From an uncultured Thermoproteales archaeon (GTDB lineage Archaea; Thermoproteota; Thermoprotei; Thermoproteales; Thermoproteaceae): DNA of 6,362 nt. Below, in pieces: positions 1-4,862 of this stretch (position 1 is the stretch's first letter; each line of letters begins with the position of its first letter). The stretch covers positions 1 to 6,362 of the forward strand of contig CAMLLK010000063.1 in assembly GCA_946480885.1 (NCBI GenBank), given 5' to 3'. The position numbers and the translations under genes are program-made. The notes beneath the pieces are model-generated. The model was not told where the DNA came from. It did not search any database and was given only the letters and a program-made list of their open reading frames with translations.

Positions 1-519
1 TCTTAAAGAGAAAAAATATAATCTATCCAATTGGTCGTCTAGACGGAGGATTTCGCCTACTAGACTCCTCTTCTGTTCTGACAACATTTTAAGAAATAAC
101 TGAAACATAGCGTCTACAGTAGTATACATACTTCTCACAGCTTCATCTATGTCTATGTCCTCTCTTGTGACGATACGTAGTTTCAAAACGCCGCCGACTT
201 CCATTAACACAACGCCGGGCAGCTTACCCTCGATTTTTGAAATAGCTTCAGATAGATTTCTAGTCTCTACTTCTATTTCATCTACGCCTTCTATATAGTA
301 TGCGATTATGTCTCTAACTAATTTCTCTACATTGTCACATTTTACTCTAACACTGTGTCCCTCTCCTTTTCCAGATTTTGGAAGTATTGTAATTTTATTT
401 CGGTCTACTATCACCGCCACAAGTGAGCCTATCTCTAAGCCGTTTAGTTCTACCCACTCTTTCGGTAGAGTTATTCCAAAAGACCTCTCCCCCACTCTAA
501 TTATTTTTCTAAATTCCAC
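1..519 (-). CDS. AbrB/SpoVT-type DNA-binding plus PhoU-like regulator, C-terminus cut by window edge
   Basis: The minus frame stays open for 173 codons from a GTG at 519 to base 1, so the C-terminal part is missing. Residues 1-45 look like a SpoVT-AbrB swapped-hairpin DNA-binding domain: MEFRKIIRVG, then SFGITLPKEW and NGLEIGSLVAV, close to the usual 'LPK-W ... GL--GD-V' pattern. From about residue 125 the helical stretch DEAVRSMYTTVDAMF and the element LDDQLDRLYFF resemble the 'D-EVDRLYF' signature of archaeal PhoU-like proteins. Such AbrB-PhoU fusions are annotated in archaea as phosphate-uptake regulators; that role is inferred from the family and no Pst transporter is visible here. An in-frame TAA two codons upstream makes the GTG at 519 the first possible start in this frame. 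A TATA-like element lies about 20 bp upstream and there is no clear Shine-Dalgarno site, so the gene is probably leaderless and expressed separately from the HAD gene upstream. Confidence 0.85.
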   Translation of the reverse strand, partial: MEFRKIIRVGERSFGITLPKEWVELNGLEIGSLVAVIVDRNKITILPKSGKGEGHSVRVKCDNVEKLVRDIIAYYIEGVDEIEVETRNLSEAISKIEGKLPGVVLMEVGGVLKLRIVTREDIDIDEAVRSMYTTVDAMFQLFLKMLSEQKRSLVGEILRLDDQLDRLYFFSLR

Positions 520-532
520 AAGTATTTACCAC

Positions 533-544
533 TATATATAATTT
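533..544 (-). promoter_or_regulatory. TATA box of the AbrB-PhoU gene
   Basis: On the minus strand the sequence reads AAATTATATATA, centred about 20 bp upstream of the GTG at 519. The spacing is slightly short for an archaeal TATA box feeding a leaderless start. It begins 1-2 bp after the D box of the proposed sRNA, so promoter and sRNA tail touch or overlap. Confidence 0.55.
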
Positions 545-597
545 ATCAGTCTGGGACGGCTCAATCATATTTCAAAATCGGTAGTGGTCATCACGAC
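543..597 (-). ncRNA. Candidate C/D box sRNA (2'-O-methylation guide)
   Basis: In the 78-bp gap between the HAD and AbrB-PhoU genes the minus strand has the full layout of an archaeal C/D box sRNA. The elements are C box GTGATGA (594-588, a perfect RTGATGA), a 12-nt guide CCACTACCGATT (587-576), D' box TTGA (575-572), a 3-nt spacer, C' box ATGATTG (568-562, 5 of 7 consensus bases), a second 12-nt guide AGCCGTCCCAGA (561-550) and D box CTGA (549-546). Two equal 12-nt guides, a short D'-C' spacer and a core near 49 nt are typical of this class. By the D+5 rule the predicted targets are 5'-UCUGGGACGGCU with the fifth base (G) methylated, and 5'-AAUCGGUAGUGG with the fifth base (G) methylated; I could not assign either to a specific rRNA or tRNA position from memory. 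The C box starts 3 nt after the HAD stop codon, so it could be processed from that transcript; a weak TATA-like TTAAATA at 618-612 is an alternative promoter. Weak points are the imperfect C' and D' boxes and the lack of an obvious terminal stem. Confidence 0.62.
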
Positions 598-1215
598 TTA
601 TTTAAGCAATGTATTTAAGTACTTAGCCAGTGGGTATAGAGTATCTGCTCTAATCACTACATCTGCAGATCTAGCCACTTCTTCACTTACGGGGTTAAAT
701 GCTATAGAATAGCCTGCTTTTTTCAACATGGGGAGGTCCGCCTCGCCGTCACCTATCGCTACTGTATCTTGCCACGACGCGCCGAGTAGACTTAAAATCT
801 CCTCAGCGACCTGGTCTTTATTTCTATCGCTGACTGATACAGCAATGGTGTTGACTGCGCCGTCTTTATACACCAACTCATTTACTACATAGAAGTGAAA
901 ACACCGTGCTAACTTTCTAGTGTACCCCACCCCCGCAGAGAGAGCGATTGAATAGACGCCAGAGTTATGAAGTACTTTACAAAGAGTATCTAGCCCCTTA
1001 GTTGTTTGAAAATACGCCTCTACAAATCTACGTGGTGCTCCATGCCACAATAAAACGTCGTATAGAGCCCACTCATAGTAGTCAATGACCCCAAGTTTGT
1101 AGAGTAGTTTATTCAACTCCCCATCGGTGCCCAAGACATTATGTAATCTCTGCCAAGCAGAGCGGAAGGGCGTTATGACCCCGTCAACGTCTAGAATAAC
1201 CGCCTTATACTTCAT
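598..1215 (-). CDS. HAD-superfamily phosphatase, phosphoserine-phosphatase-like
   Basis: This 205-residue protein carries the HAD motifs in order. Motif I is DVDGVIT (D9 nucleophile, D11 acid/base), motif II is the serine in ALSAG (S93), motif III is probably K133 in DRNKDQ, and motif IV is GDGEADLPML (D156, D160) for Mg2+ binding. Residues 16-85 form a helical C1-type cap. Motif IV and the late NPVSEEVARSADVVI segment resemble SerB-like and related small-molecule phosphatases, so a cytosolic phosphomonoesterase is likely; phosphoserine is only one candidate substrate. The ATG at 1215 sits inside the ATGA that ends the ferredoxin gene, a 4-bp overlap showing co-transcription and probable translational coupling. 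A candidate C/D box sRNA follows its stop codon. Confidence 0.85.
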   Translation of the reverse strand: MKYKAVILDVDGVITPFRSAWQRLHNVLGTDGELNKLLYKLGVIDYYEWALYDVLLWHGAPRRFVEAYFQTTKGLDTLCKVLHNSGVYSIALSAGVGYTRKLARCFHFYVVNELVYKDGAVNTIAVSVSDRNKDQVAEEILSLLGASWQDTVAIGDGEADLPMLKKAGYSIAFNPVSEEVARSADVVIRADTLYPLAKYLNTLLK

Positions 1216-1439
1216 TCTCTATACACTCTAATAGCCTTCGAGGGACAGTGGAGCTCTGCCTCTCTAACAGATTCTTCTAACTCATCAGGCACCACGCCGA
1301 CCTCCACACCGTCTCTTGCATACTCAGGAGAGACCACAGGTTTGCCGCCCTCGCCTTGGATAAAGACTGTGGGGGCGTAGAACATACAGAAATGCGCCAC
1401 GACACATTTAGATCTATCGATCTTCACTTTAAGAGGCAT
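1212..1439 (-). CDS. Small single-cluster ferredoxin, probably [3Fe-4S]
   Basis: This is a 75-residue acidic protein with an N-terminal KVKIDRSKC strand and helix start, and only three cysteines: C12, C18 and C65. The usual CxxCxxC triplet appears as C-V-V-A-H-F-C, with Ala15 where the middle cysteine would be, and the last cysteine is in a CP motif followed by KAIRV. This is the pattern of monocluster ferredoxins holding a [3Fe-4S] centre, including those that pair with cytochrome P450s. It is a cytosolic one-electron carrier; its partner is not visible. It is the first gene of a two-gene operon with the HAD phosphatase. An AT-rich box about 22 bp before the ATG, inside the end of the upstream methyltransferase gene, suggests its own leaderless promoter. 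Confidence 0.85.
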   Translation of the reverse strand: MPLKVKIDRSKCVVAHFCMFYAPTVFIQGEGGKPVVSPEYARDGVEVGVVPDELEESVREAELHCPSKAIRVYRE

Positions 1440-1454
1440 ATAGCTCTGTCGAAG

Positions 1455-1466
1455 TTAATTTTTATC
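1455..1466 (-). promoter_or_regulatory. TATA-like box of the ferredoxin-HAD operon
   Basis: The minus strand reads GATAAAAATTAA, centred about 22 bp upstream of the ferredoxin ATG at 1439. It overlaps the last codons and the TAA of the methyltransferase gene, so the operon could start inside its neighbour's 3' end. Confidence 0.5.
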
Positions 1467-1904
1467 TATTCCTAAGCTTTTCAACAAAGCCGACTTCACG
1501 TCCGCTACATACCCAGGCTTAGTCACTCTACACGGCTTCGCGCCGCATAAAGCCCCCTCAAATTTCAACAACTTCTCTTTAATTTCTACGCCCCATCTAT
1601 AGCCCCCCAGAGATAGATCACTCTTCACAACTCTATGACATGGCAGTATTACATACAGAGGGTTGTTGCGCAGTAACACTCCCACAGCTCTTGGAGACAT
1701 GTCTAAGACTTCGCCCAGCGCTCTATAAGTCGTGACAAAGCCCCTAGGAATGCTGAGAAGCCATATAAGTCTTCTATCTACATAGTTGAAATCTATCAAG
1801 TCTATAAAATCCTCGAGACTCACCCATCGGCTACAGACAGGTTTAATAGTAATACTGGAGTAATCCCAGCCCAGAGTCACCGGGCCGTACTTGGCGCAAA
1901 ACAT
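1455..1904 (-). CDS. ogt: Methylated-DNA--protein-cysteine methyltransferase (MGMT/Ogt)
   Basis: This is a suicide DNA-repair protein that transfers the methyl group from O6-methylguanine to its own cysteine. The active-site motif PCHRVV is present (cysteine at about residue 89 from this start). By comparison with human MGMT, the flipping Arg lies in SPRAVG, the helix-turn-helix Tyr in TTYRALG, the hinge Asn in RNNP and the triad Glu in LLKFEG, so all functional residues are kept. I choose the ATG at 1904 (149 residues). An AT-rich box (about 1921-1929) lies about 21 bp ahead of it, while the upstream ATG at 1937 would overlap the divergent MoaD-like gene and has no AT-rich box at the right distance. 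The 1937 start, giving 160 residues, cannot be excluded. The protein continues about 30 residues beyond the EG motif with two more cysteines (CGAKPC), a C-terminal tail outside the usual catalytic core. Confidence 0.93.
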   Translation of the reverse strand: MFCAKYGPVTLGWDYSSITIKPVCSRWVSLEDFIDLIDFNYVDRRLIWLLSIPRGFVTTYRALGEVLDMSPRAVGVLLRNNPLYVILPCHRVVKSDLSLGGYRWGVEIKEKLLKFEGALCGAKPCRVTKPGYVADVKSALLKSLGIDKN

Positions 1905-1929
1905 AGAAATATTCACTTCTATAGTAAAA
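1905..1929. promoter_or_regulatory. Compressed divergent promoter between ogt and the MoaD-like gene
   Basis: Only 25 bp separate the two chosen start codons. Minus-strand TTTTTACTA (1929-1921) lies about 21 bp before the ogt ATG, and plus-strand AAATATT (1907-1913) lies about 20 bp before the MoaD-like ATG. Each TATA-like element would therefore abut the other gene's start, so the two initiation complexes probably could not bind together. The boxes are not strong matches. Confidence 0.4.
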
Positions 1930-2202
1930 ATGGTCAAGGTTAAACTCGGCGGAGTATTAGTGGCGTTAGCCGGCGGCGTCTCTGAGATTGAGGTAGATGG
2001 GACAACCGTGAGAGATGTATTGAGAAATCTAGCCGTAGTTTCTCAGAGACTATACGAACGGGTTGTAAAACCAGATGGAAAGTTGAGAGCTGATATATAC
2101 GTCGCAGTTAATGACGTAGATATTAGACTCCTAAACGGGCTCTCTACACCAGTGAAAAAAGAAGATGTCGTGCTTGTGCTAGCCTATATACACCCAGGCT
2201 AG
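1930..2202 (+). CDS. MoaD/ThiS-like beta-grasp (ubiquitin-fold) protein
   Basis: This is a 90-residue protein with the sulfur-carrier beta-grasp layout: an N-terminal strand MVKVKLGGVL, a helix TTVRDVLRNLAVVSQRLYE, then the strand and turn IYVAVNDVDIRLLNG and the late STPVKKEDVVLVLAY, matching the family's 'v-vN--di---gl-t-l-d-DeV-ilp' pattern. MoaD delivers thiocarboxylate sulfur during molybdopterin synthesis, and relatives act as archaeal ubiquitin-like modifiers. The C-terminus is IHPG, not the usual GG that is adenylated by an E1-like enzyme, so carrier activity is uncertain. The start at 1930 is preferred over an upstream in-frame ATG at 1891, because family homology begins here and the longer version would run into the ogt coding region. 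It is divergent from ogt and overlaps the convergent membrane-protein gene by 4 bp. Confidence 0.82.
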   Translation: MVKVKLGGVLVALAGGVSEIEVDGTTVRDVLRNLAVVSQRLYERVVKPDGKLRADIYVAVNDVDIRLLNGLSTPVKKEDVVLVLAYIHPG

Positions 2203-2203
2203 C
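2178..2203. repeat. Perfect 8-bp inverted repeat across the MoaD/membrane-protein junction (possible terminator)
   Basis: GCTAGCCT (2178-2185) and AGGCTAGC (2196-2203) are exact reverse complements separated by a 10-nt loop. The right arm contains the shared CTAG in which both stop codons overlap. On the plus strand it is followed by a pyrimidine-rich tract (2203-2219), which fits a termination region for the MoaD-like gene; on the minus strand no T-run follows. A hairpin in both transcripts is possible. Confidence 0.5.
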
Positions 2204-2705
2204 CCTCTCCCTTCTTTCTATTGTCTACAACAACAACAGGTACTTTCCTACTCTCAGCCTGGGGAAGAGCTGTGTTTGAGTGGGGGTCTGCAATGACAAC
2301 CTCTTGGCGGTAGTATACTACGCCTTTTGGTATTTCTTCTTTTGCAAATATTGCCCTCAGCAGTAGAGCGGACCCGAAGAAGAGGAAGGTAGCCATACCT
2401 GTCAACACGGCACTCCAGACACTGGCGTACTCTAGATATGCCTCGATTGGGCTAAAGGGTATTATTAATCTCTCGTTTAACACCTCTCTAACGGCCCATA
2501 TCCCATTGACTACAAACCATACTAAAAGACCGGCGAGGCCCCACCTTACGAAAAAGTCTCCTAGCCACTCTCCCAGAGGCCTCCTCGGAGGTAGAGAGGC
2601 TATAAACGCCAAGGTGAAGGCGATTATCATAAACCACATCCACCCACCGAATACGGGATGTGACATCAATTGAGACAGCGTCTTAAAAACGTTTATCAAC
2701 TCCAT
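2199..2705 (-). CDS. Membrane protein with three predicted helices, function unknown
   Basis: The predicted protein has 168 residues from the ATG at 2705. Three hydrophobic segments are visible at about residues 21-38 (GWMWFMIIAFTLAFIASL), 55-72 (WGLAGLLVWFVVNGIWAV) and 95-117 (SVWSAVLTGMATFLFFGSAL). A polar tail of about 50 residues follows, with a VPVVVVDN strand and a basic RKKGEG end. The Arg-rich loop after helix 1 (PPRRPLGEW) suggests that loop faces the cytoplasm. I recognise no family. A longer version from a TTG at 2750 is unlikely: it would cover the promoter, and a TATA box (2733-2725) lies 24 bp ahead of the ATG, as expected for a leaderless gene. It is divergent from dcd and its stop overlaps that of the MoaD-like gene. 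Confidence 0.75.
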   Translation of the reverse strand: MELINVFKTLSQLMSHPVFGGWMWFMIIAFTLAFIASLPPRRPLGEWLGDFFVRWGLAGLLVWFVVNGIWAVREVLNERLIIPFSPIEAYLEYASVWSAVLTGMATFLFFGSALLLRAIFAKEEIPKGVVYYRQEVVIADPHSNTALPQAESRKVPVVVVDNRKKGEG

Positions 2706-2724
2706 TGAATTATAAAAAGGGCTC

Positions 2725-2733
2725 AAAATATAA
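2725..2733 (-). promoter_or_regulatory. TATA box of the membrane-protein gene
   Basis: The minus strand reads TTATATTTT, centred 24 bp before the ATG at 2705. This is the expected spacing for a leaderless archaeal transcript and supports that start over the TTG at 2750. Confidence 0.6.
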
Positions 2734-2762
2734 GTGTAGTGTTTACACAATACAATGTATAT

Positions 2763-2771
2763 GTATAAATA
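2763..2771 (+). promoter_or_regulatory. TATA box of dcd
   Basis: GTATAAATA is centred about 22 bp before the ATG at 2789. It lies in the 83-bp divergent gap and supports a leaderless dcd start at 2789 rather than at the in-frame ATG at 2705. Confidence 0.65.
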
Positions 2772-2788
2772 GAGAGCTATACCTTACC

Positions 2789-3322
2789 ATGATACTAGCT
2801 AACGACGAGTTGAAAAAATTAATTACACTAGGCCGTTTGAAAATTGACCCTCTGTACCCAGACGCCGTGAGAGAGAATGGACTTGACCTCCGTATAGGGG
2901 GCGAGTACGCCATATATGCGTACGAGGGCTCTGTGGTGAGGCCTTGTGATCTAGAGGACGCGGCTCATTTGTTTAGAGTGGTGAAGGGGGAGGAGGTGGT
3001 GATCCCCCCGAGGAATTTTGTGTTGTTGACTACGGAGGAGTATGTCAAAATGCCTGACGACGTGGTGGGACTCGCCAATCTGAGGTCTACTCTAGCTAGA
3101 TACGGCTTGGTCATACCCCCCACGGTCGTAGACGCGGGCTTTGAGGGAAATATTACAATAGAGGTGGTGAACGAGTCTCCAAATACAATAGTGTTGAAGA
3201 GAGGTATGAGATTCCTACACTTAATATTAGTAAAGGCGGAGGGGAGGGCGTTGTACCAAGGCGCCTACCAAGGCCAGAGAGGTGTCAGGCCGCCGAAGGG
3301 GCTGAGAGCCGAGTGTCCCTAA
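2789..3322 (+). CDS. dcd: dCTP deaminase (possibly bifunctional dCTP deaminase/dUTPase)
   Basis: This enzyme deaminates dCTP to dUTP for thymidylate synthesis in the cytosol. The 177-residue length fits the family. Visible motifs are NGLDLRIG near residue 30, RSTLAR (R99, S100, R104; nucleotide phosphate contacts), VDAGFEGNITIE with the catalytic Glu125, GMRFLHL, and the C-terminal YQGAYQGQ matching the region that closes over the triphosphate. Compared from memory with the E. coli enzyme (RSSLAR to the IDPGW Asp), the segment before the conserved Asp reads IPPTVVD and is two residues shorter, so the stretch containing E. coli Ala124 differs. Some archaeal members also hydrolyse dUTP; I cannot decide that here. 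The start at 2789 follows the TATA box spacing, and the extra 28 codons of the longer frame have no family-like sequence. The stop overlaps the stop of the convergent phosphatase gene by 4 bp. Confidence 0.93.
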   Translation: MILANDELKKLITLGRLKIDPLYPDAVRENGLDLRIGGEYAIYAYEGSVVRPCDLEDAAHLFRVVKGEEVVIPPRNFVLLTTEEYVKMPDDVVGLANLRSTLARYGLVIPPTVVDAGFEGNITIEVVNESPNTIVLKRGMRFLHLILVKAEGRALYQGAYQGQRGVRPPKGLRAECP

Positions 3323-3348
3323 ACTTTTGGACACCGCTCGGCGTTTTT
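3308..3348 (+). terminator. Hairpin plus T-run at the end of dcd, spanning the convergent stop codons
   Basis: GCCGAGTGTCC (3308-3318) pairs with GGACAC and TCGGC (3329-3334 and 3338-3342), leaving a 3-nt CGC bulge and a 10-nt loop that contains both overlapping stop codons. On the plus strand it is followed by GTTTTT (3343-3348). This resembles an intrinsic terminator for dcd. Archaeal termination depends mainly on T-runs, so the stem may be accessory. On the minus strand no T-run follows. Confidence 0.55.
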
Positions 3349-4143
3349 AGTAGATATGTCTAACACCTCTACTGAGTCTTTGACTAGAGCCACCTTTGGC
3401 TTAGTCTTTTTGTAAGGCCCCGCTGTAGATGAAAAAATTGTGTAGACAGAGCCGTCGTGGTGTTGTGCACAGCCGCTCTGGACGTATGTGTGTCCTCTTA
3501 TGAGAATCTTGGTGCCGTGTGTTTTATGAAACGCCGCAGTTGCCCTACGCCCAAAGAGCCAGGCCCCGGCGCCCCTCGGGCTGGGGGCGTAGTGGTCACA
3601 GAGACAGGGGTCGTTCCACAGTATTTGAAACGCCAGGGGGTGTCTCGGCTCTATTAAGTCAGTGGCCTTAGCCACTTCGTCTATAGACGCGGGCGTCATG
3701 TCTTCTCTAAAAGGAACGCCGCCATGTAGAGCCACTATCTCTCTATTGACTACAGCCACAAGCGGCAGAGAGGCGAAGGTTTTTTCAAACTCTTTATAAA
3801 CTACTCCACATCTACGTCCAAGTTTGTCACACAACTCATCTAAAAAACCCCACTCGGCGTTCATAATCGGCGACTCGTGGTTTCCACGTAAGACTACGGC
3901 CTTCCCGTCGAGCATTAACTCAAATACTTTAGTAACCACCTCCAGCCCCCTGTCTCCCCTATCTACGTAGTCTCCTAAGAAGAGATATGGGGCCTCCCAC
4001 TCTGCGAGAATTTTCTCAAGTGTGTCAATGTCTCCGTGTAAATCGCCGACGGCTAGATATCTGCCTTGTATCTGTAGAACTAATGAAGAGGCCCTCTCTC
4101 TGACCTTGGCCAATAGGTCAATAATTCTATCTACGCCCTCCAT
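3319..4143 (-). CDS. PPP-family serine/threonine protein phosphatase (PP1-arch type)
   Basis: This 274-residue metallophosphatase has the complete PPP signature: GDLHGD (D34, H36), GDYVDRG (D58, D61, R62), RGNHE (N88, H89), ALHGG (H140) and IRGHT (H218). These supply the two-metal site and phosphate-binding arginines. SPRGAG before the last His and the downstream FSST also fit PP1/PP2A-like enzymes. It should dephosphorylate phosphoserine and phosphothreonine in cytosolic proteins; substrates are unknown. The ATG at 4143 overlaps the TatD-like gene's 3' end by 13 bp, so the two are surely co-transcribed from the promoter ahead of TatD. Upstream GCGAGG is a weak candidate Shine-Dalgarno site. 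The extreme C-terminus, NAERCPKV, is encoded by the inverted repeat shared with the end of dcd. Confidence 0.93.
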   Translation of the reverse strand: MEGVDRIIDLLAKVRERASSLVLQIQGRYLAVGDLHGDIDTLEKILAEWEAPYLFLGDYVDRGDRGLEVVTKVFELMLDGKAVVLRGNHESPIMNAEWGFLDELCDKLGRRCGVVYKEFEKTFASLPLVAVVNREIVALHGGVPFREDMTPASIDEVAKATDLIEPRHPLAFQILWNDPCLCDHYAPSPRGAGAWLFGRRATAAFHKTHGTKILIRGHTYVQSGCAQHHDGSVYTIFSSTAGPYKKTKPKVALVKDSVEVLDISTKNAERCPKV

Positions 4144-4835
4144 AGCCTCGCCGCGTTATTCTCTACGACTTCTATTACATATTCACGCGTCGACCCCCAC
4201 AACTCGGCGAGTTTTTCAATAGTCTTCTCTATGGCGGGGGGCGACAGCCTCAGCCCTCTGTATTCATAAGGCCCGTCGCTTTCTAGAACTACAATACGTC
4301 TATCCGCCGCCTGCGCCACGGCTTGGTGTTTTTTCTGAATTACCACGGCGGGGTTAATAGAGATGTAGTAACCAAGGTCTTTAACAACATCTAGTAGCTG
4401 TATAGGGCCAGTGTACCAATGTATCAACGCCCTGTCTACATCGGCTCTTCTCAACTCCTCTACTACATCCCACCAGGCGTCTGGGGCGTGTATATTAACC
4501 ACTAGTCCAAATTCTCTAGCCTCTTTTAGAAATATACGGAAGTACTCTAGCTGTTTTTCAAAACTCTCAGGTACAAATTTTTTATCGAGCCCCACCTCTC
4601 CTATACACTCCACCTCTTCTTTTTCAATTAGTTTAACAACTTCGCCTAGCTCTTTTAAATCTGTCTTAGCCACTCTCCAGGGGTGTACCCCAAGACATTT
4701 TACAACACCGCCTATCTCCAAGGTCTTTTTCGAAGAGGCTAAGTCGTCTGAGACACATACAAGCCTCCACTGTCTAACATATGACTCTAACTCCACCTGC
4801 GGAAATTCATGACAGTGTATATGGTTGTCAAACAC
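4131..4835 (-). CDS. TatD-like metal-dependent hydrolase
   Basis: This is a TIM-barrel amidohydrolase-fold protein of 234 residues from the GTG at 4835. All six TatD-type metal ligands are visible: H5 and H7 (DNHIHCH), E80 (CIGEVGLD), H116 (NIHAPD), H139 (IHWYTG) and D187 (LESDGPY); GVHPW near residue 49 is also typical. Members act as Mg2+/Mn2+-dependent DNases or related hydrolases, so a phosphodiesterase role in DNA turnover or repair is plausible but not shown. An upstream GTG at 4865 would add 10 residues. I prefer 4835 because TatD proteins begin right at the HxH motif and a TATA box (4862-4853) sits 22 bp before it. It is the first gene of an operon with the PPP phosphatase, overlapping it by 13 bp. 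Confidence 0.88.
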   Translation of the reverse strand: MFDNHIHCHEFPQVELESYVRQWRLVCVSDDLASSKKTLEIGGVVKCLGVHPWRVAKTDLKELGEVVKLIEKEEVECIGEVGLDKKFVPESFEKQLEYFRIFLKEAREFGLVVNIHAPDAWWDVVEELRRADVDRALIHWYTGPIQLLDVVKDLGYYISINPAVVIQKKHQAVAQAADRRIVVLESDGPYEYRGLRLSPPAIEKTIEKLAELWGSTREYVIEVVENNAARLWRA

Positions 4836-4852
4836 GTAGTATTGAAACTCTA

Positions 4853-4862
4853 GATATATTAA
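4853..4862 (-). promoter_or_regulatory. TATA box of the tatD-like/phosphatase operon
   Basis: The minus strand reads TTAATATATC, centred about 22 bp before the GTG at 4835. It overlaps the TAA stop (4861-4859) of the upstream oxidoreductase gene, so the operon need not depend on that gene's transcription. Confidence 0.6.

Noticed and set aside
308..541. Plus-strand open frame of 77 codons
   Set aside because: It lies antisense to the AbrB-PhoU coding frame, has low-complexity Ser/Thr-rich composition and matches no family.
1240..1290. CTGATGAG in the ferredoxin gene as another C box
   Set aside because: No D box lies at a suitable distance on the minus strand, and the bases are explained by the coding sequence.
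2705..2788. 28-codon N-terminal extension of dcd
   Set aside because: It covers the divergent promoter region and its peptide has no family similarity; the TATA box supports 2789.
3457..3657. Plus-strand open frame inside the PPP phosphatase gene
   Set aside because: It is a shadow of the phosphatase, whose catalytic motifs are complete on the other strand.
4411..4812. 133-codon plus-strand open frame inside the TatD-like gene
   Set aside because: It is Ser/Thr-rich antisense sequence, and the minus frame has all TatD metal ligands.
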